A stretch of 64,000 nucleotides of DNA from a bacterium (GTDB lineage: Bacteria > Planctomycetota > Planctomycetia > Kolteriales > Kolteriaceae), in NCBI GenBank assembly GCA_019753235.1, contig JAIELF010000032.1, forward strand, positions 62,001-126,000, in the 5' to 3' direction. The position numbers were made by a program, and so were the translations under genes. Below are positions 61,637 through 64,000 of this stretch, one piece after another. Numbering within the stretch: the first letter of the stretch is position 1; every line of letters starts with the position of its first letter. The notes under the pieces were generated by a model. It ran no database searches. It was not told where the DNA came from and saw nothing but the letters and a program-made list of their open reading frames with translations.

Positions 61637-64000
61637 ATGATGCGCGTCTCTACCGCGCCCGCTTTGTCGGTGCGCCAAGACCCGGTTCATCCGCGTCGGC
61701 ATCCTTGGTGGGCAGGCGTGATTTTCCTGCTATTGGCGATGGTGGGTTGCGGCGTCAGCCAAAATCCGTCGCGGGTCGGCAACTTGCCCAACGGCAACAT
61801 CATCCGGACGCACGGCAAGCCTCCGCTGTGGGGTTATTGGCGAGACTTCGACCCGAACGCGAAGTCCCTCACCGTCACTCCTAAAACCGCCATCAACCAA
61901 GTTGGCACACAACACGTCATCGTCGCGAGCGTTTGTGATGCGGACGGGAACGGCCGACGAAGCAGACGCGTTGAATGGCATGTCGAAGGGGCAGGCTACA
62001 TCGTCGAAGTCGACGAAAGCGGTCTCTTTCCCGGTCGAGGTTATCTCGTCGACGACAAATACGCCGTTAGCTACACGAACTACCAGAAGCAGACCATCAC
62101 GCGCGGGAACAAGGACAAGCGCGACGATATCGAACTGCGCCCTGGGCAAACCTACTGCGTGATCTTCTCCCCCGTGGAAGGGGAGACTCATGTCACTTGC
62201 TACGCGCCGGGTATCCACGATTGGCAGAAGCACAAAGTCACCGTGACGAAATACTGGGTCGACGCGCAGCCGATCTTCCCTCCGCCGGCAATCAATCGGG
62301 CCGGCGAGCCTCATACTTTTGGCACCCGAGTCGTCCGGAGTTCTGATCAAACCGGCGCCAGTGGCTATCGCGTTCGCTATCGTGTGCTCGATGGTCCCCC
62401 GGCCGTCTTTGCCGGGGGCAACTCGCCCGCGGTGGAAGTCATCACCGATAGCGTCGGTAACGGCGGGGCCGTCCTGCAACAACTTCAGCCAACCCCGGGG
62501 GTCAACCGAATCCAGATCGACGTGGTTCGCCCTGCTGATTCACCGACGGGGCGAGAGATCCTTCTCTCCAGCCACATCACCACCAAGACCTGGGTCGCGC
62601 CGCAGATCTCCATTCAGAAGATCGCGCCGCCCGCGGTCGCGCTGGGGAGCCAAATTCCGTATCGAATCATTGTCACCAATACCGGATCGGTCGCGACCAG
62701 CGGATTGACGATTCGCGATACGATCCCCCCTTCCCTCAATCTGATTGGCAGCAATCCCCCCGCTAGCTTGCAGGGGAACACATTGATCTGGACCTTTGGC
62801 CCGCTTCCCCCGGCCCAAGCGGTCGCGGTCGAGTTCGCGTGCCAAGCGACGCAAGGGGGCGTCGTGGCCAACAACTGTGCCGAGGCGGGAACGCCCGACG
62901 GTCTGCGCGCCGAGGCGTGCGCTTCCACCCAGGTCATTGCCGGCTCTTTGGTCGTCGATAAACGAGGGCCCGAGGTCAGCATTGTCGGCGCGCCTGTGAA
63001 CTTTGAGATCGCTGTCTCTAATCCGGGGACGGCACCGGTTCTCAATGTTCGACTCATCGACGAATTCGATCCTGGCTTGTCGCATACCAGCGGGCAAAAC
63101 GCGCTTCAATTGCCGGTCGGCAATGTCGGCCCCGGCGAGACGAAAATCGTCCCTCTGACATTGACCGCGACCGTCGCCGGCCGACTCTGCAATCGCGTCC
63201 GAGCCGAGGGCGAAGGAGGAATCGTCGCACAGGACGAACATTGCATCGAAGTCAGCCAGCCACAGCTTTCGATCCGCAAGACGGGGCCCCGCGGCGCGCT
63301 CATCGGGAAGGAAGTCCCCTTCGAGATCACTGTTCGCAATACCGGCAACGCCCCCGCGCAGAACGTCCTGGTTCGCGATCAGTTGCCCGTCAATCTTCAG
63401 CCACTCTCGGTCGCCGGCCAGGGTGCCGTGCAAGGGCAAAGTGCTCTCTGGAATCTCGGTATCTTGGGGCCAGGTGAAGAGCGAAAGCTTGGTCTGATTG
63501 CCCGCGCGATCGCGGCAGGAGACAATATCTGCAACACCGCCGAGCTATCAGCCACCGGCGTCGGGAATCTTGCTTCGGACCCGGTCTGCTTAAACATTCG
63601 GGGTGTGGCCGGCATGCTGACGGAGTTGATCGACCGGGCCGACCCTGTGCCCATTGGAGGCGAGACAACCTACACCATCCGCGTCACGAACCAAGGATCG
63701 ACGCCCCTCAACAACGTGACGGTCGGCTGCGTCATTCCGCCCGAAATGGAGTATGTCGATTCGGAAGGGCACCCGGCCACCGTCCCGGCCCAGTACGATC
63801 CGCGAAGCCGAGTCCTCCGATTCAAACCTTTTAATGGTGAAGACGGGAAGACCGGCATGGCCCCCAGTGGCGGCTGGTTGGTCTTTCAGGTGCAAGTCAA
63901 AGCCGTCCGCAAGGGAGACGCGCGATTCGAACTGAACGTCATCGCTGACCAGATCAAGACCCCCGTCGTCGATCAAGAAAGCACGCAATGCTTCGATCCC
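61637..64000 (+). CDS. Large DUF11-repeat lipoprotein (C-terminus outside window)
   Basis: An open frame of 788 codons to the window edge. The N-terminus is a lipoprotein-type signal (WWAGVIFLLLAMVGC), so it should be anchored at the envelope surface. An N-terminal beta-rich region (to about residue 320) is followed by repeats of the DUF11 conserved-repeat domain: PYRIIVTNTGSVATSGLTIRDT, NFEIAVSNPGTAPVLNVRL, FEITVRNTGNAPAQNVLVRD and TYTIRVTNQGSTPLNNV, each about 100-120 residues apart. These Ig-like repeats occur in very large planctomycete surface proteins. The start codon is ATGATG at 61637, with GGAG 12 bases upstream. Confidence 0.85.
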   Translation, partial: MMRVSTAPALSVRQDPVHPRRHPWWAGVIFLLLAMVGCGVSQNPSRVGNLPNGNIIRTHGKPPLWGYWRDFDPNAKSLTVTPKTAINQVGTQHVIVASVCDADGNGRRSRRVEWHVEGAGYIVEVDESGLFPGRGYLVDDKYAVSYTNYQKQTITRGNKDKRDDIELRPGQTYCVIFSPVEGETHVTCYAPGIHDWQKHKVTVTKYWVDAQPIFPPPAINRAGEPHTFGTRVVRSSDQTGASGYRVRYRVLDGPPAVFAGGNSPAVEVITDSVGNGGAVLQQLQPTPGVNRIQIDVVRPADSPTGREILLSSHITTKTWVAPQISIQKIAPPAVALGSQIPYRIIVTNTGSVATSGLTIRDTIPPSLNLIGSNPPASLQGNTLIWTFGPLPPAQAVAVEFACQATQGGVVANNCAEAGTPDGLRAEACASTQVIAGSLVVDKRGPEVSIVGAPVNFEIAVSNPGTAPVLNVRLIDEFDPGLSHTSGQNALQLPVGNVGPGETKIVPLTLTATVAGRLCNRVRAEGEGGIVAQDEHCIEVSQPQLSIRKTGPRGALIGKEVPFEITVRNTGNAPAQNVLVRDQLPVNLQPLSVAGQGAVQGQSALWNLGILGPGEERKLGLIARAIAAGDNICNTAELSATGVGNLASDPVCLNIRGVAGMLTELIDRADPVPIGGETTYTIRVTNQGSTPLNNVTVGCVIPPEMEYVDSEGHPATVPAQYDPRSRVLRFKPFNGEDGKTGMAPSGGWLVFQVQVKAVRKGDARFELNVIADQIKTPVVDQESTQCFDP

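Noticed and set aside
1-64000. CRISPR array, insertion sequence, phage or plasmid genes
   Set aside because: I saw no regularly spaced repeats, transposase, integrase or terminal repeats in the window.

Overview
The window is a continuous piece of bacterial chromosome with no rRNA, tRNA, CRISPR array, insertion sequence or phage genes that I could see. It most likely comes from a planctomycete (Planctomycetota). The evidence is the mix of families: a PEP-CTERM secreted protein, a DUF11-repeat lipoprotein, a PQQ-propeller protein with a membrane N-terminus, a spinster-type MFS carrier, a Hanks-type kinase, an orphan secretin-like protein, a DUF3365-type heme-sensor kinase and many short conserved hypotheticals. 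Genes sit on both strands with many GTG/TTG starts, G-rich Shine-Dalgarno sequences and moderately high GC. Order and genus cannot be fixed from this sequence alone.

Layout. 1-13.5 kb: the 3' part of mutS2, a DUF952 protein, riboflavin synthase and rsmA (overlapping), a PPP-like phosphatase followed by a protein kinase, a TlpA-type thioredoxin (minus strand), a dienoyl-CoA-reductase-like SDR, mutM, a heme-type sensor kinase coupled to a small secreted protein, then rhomboid and truB. 13.6-25 kb: a zinc-ribbon membrane protein, an MFS carrier, a sugar-isomerase-fold protein, a PilZ-like protein, a minus-strand pair that includes a secretin-like protein, a lipoprotein and a PQQ propeller. 25-31 kb: nadK, a TatD nuclease, a response regulator, an RlmI-type methyltransferase, an M24 peptidase and a secreted gluzincin. 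32-37 kb: the tight operon rny-ymdB-xseA-xseB-DUF3050, preceded by about 0.9 kb without a convincing gene. 37-47.8 kb: an HD hydrolase, nadE, a nitronate-monooxygenase-like enzyme, DUF2203, a HAD phosphatase, an NCS2 permease, a long NfeD protein and DUF454. 47.9-52 kb: a PAS/GAF/receiver regulator divergent from a diadenylate cyclase gene that is fused in operon with ruvB. 52-64 kb: a small BON-like protein, a PEP-CTERM protein, a carboxylesterase, an SGNH hydrolase, a methyltransferase, a free-standing E2-type acyltransferase, glgX, a lipoprotein and the start of a large DUF11 lipoprotein that runs off the end.

Functional themes are housekeeping: RNA processing (rny, ymdB, rsmA, truB, RlmI-like), DNA repair and recombination (mutS2, mutM, TatD, xseAB, ruvB) and NAD metabolism (nadK, nadE), mixed with signalling and envelope proteins. 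The most interesting points are (i) a DNA-binding-domain-less diadenylate cyclase one base away from ruvB; (ii) an NfeD gene whose only well-placed start is ATT, seven bases after a perfect AGGAGG; (iii) an intrinsic terminator on the minus strand in a divergent intergenic region with no gene feeding into it; (iv) a 12-bp perfect hairpin covering the stop codons of two convergent genes; and (v) several long gene-free stretches with runs of hairpins. I did not find a clearly new multi-gene system such as a defence island or biosynthetic cluster.
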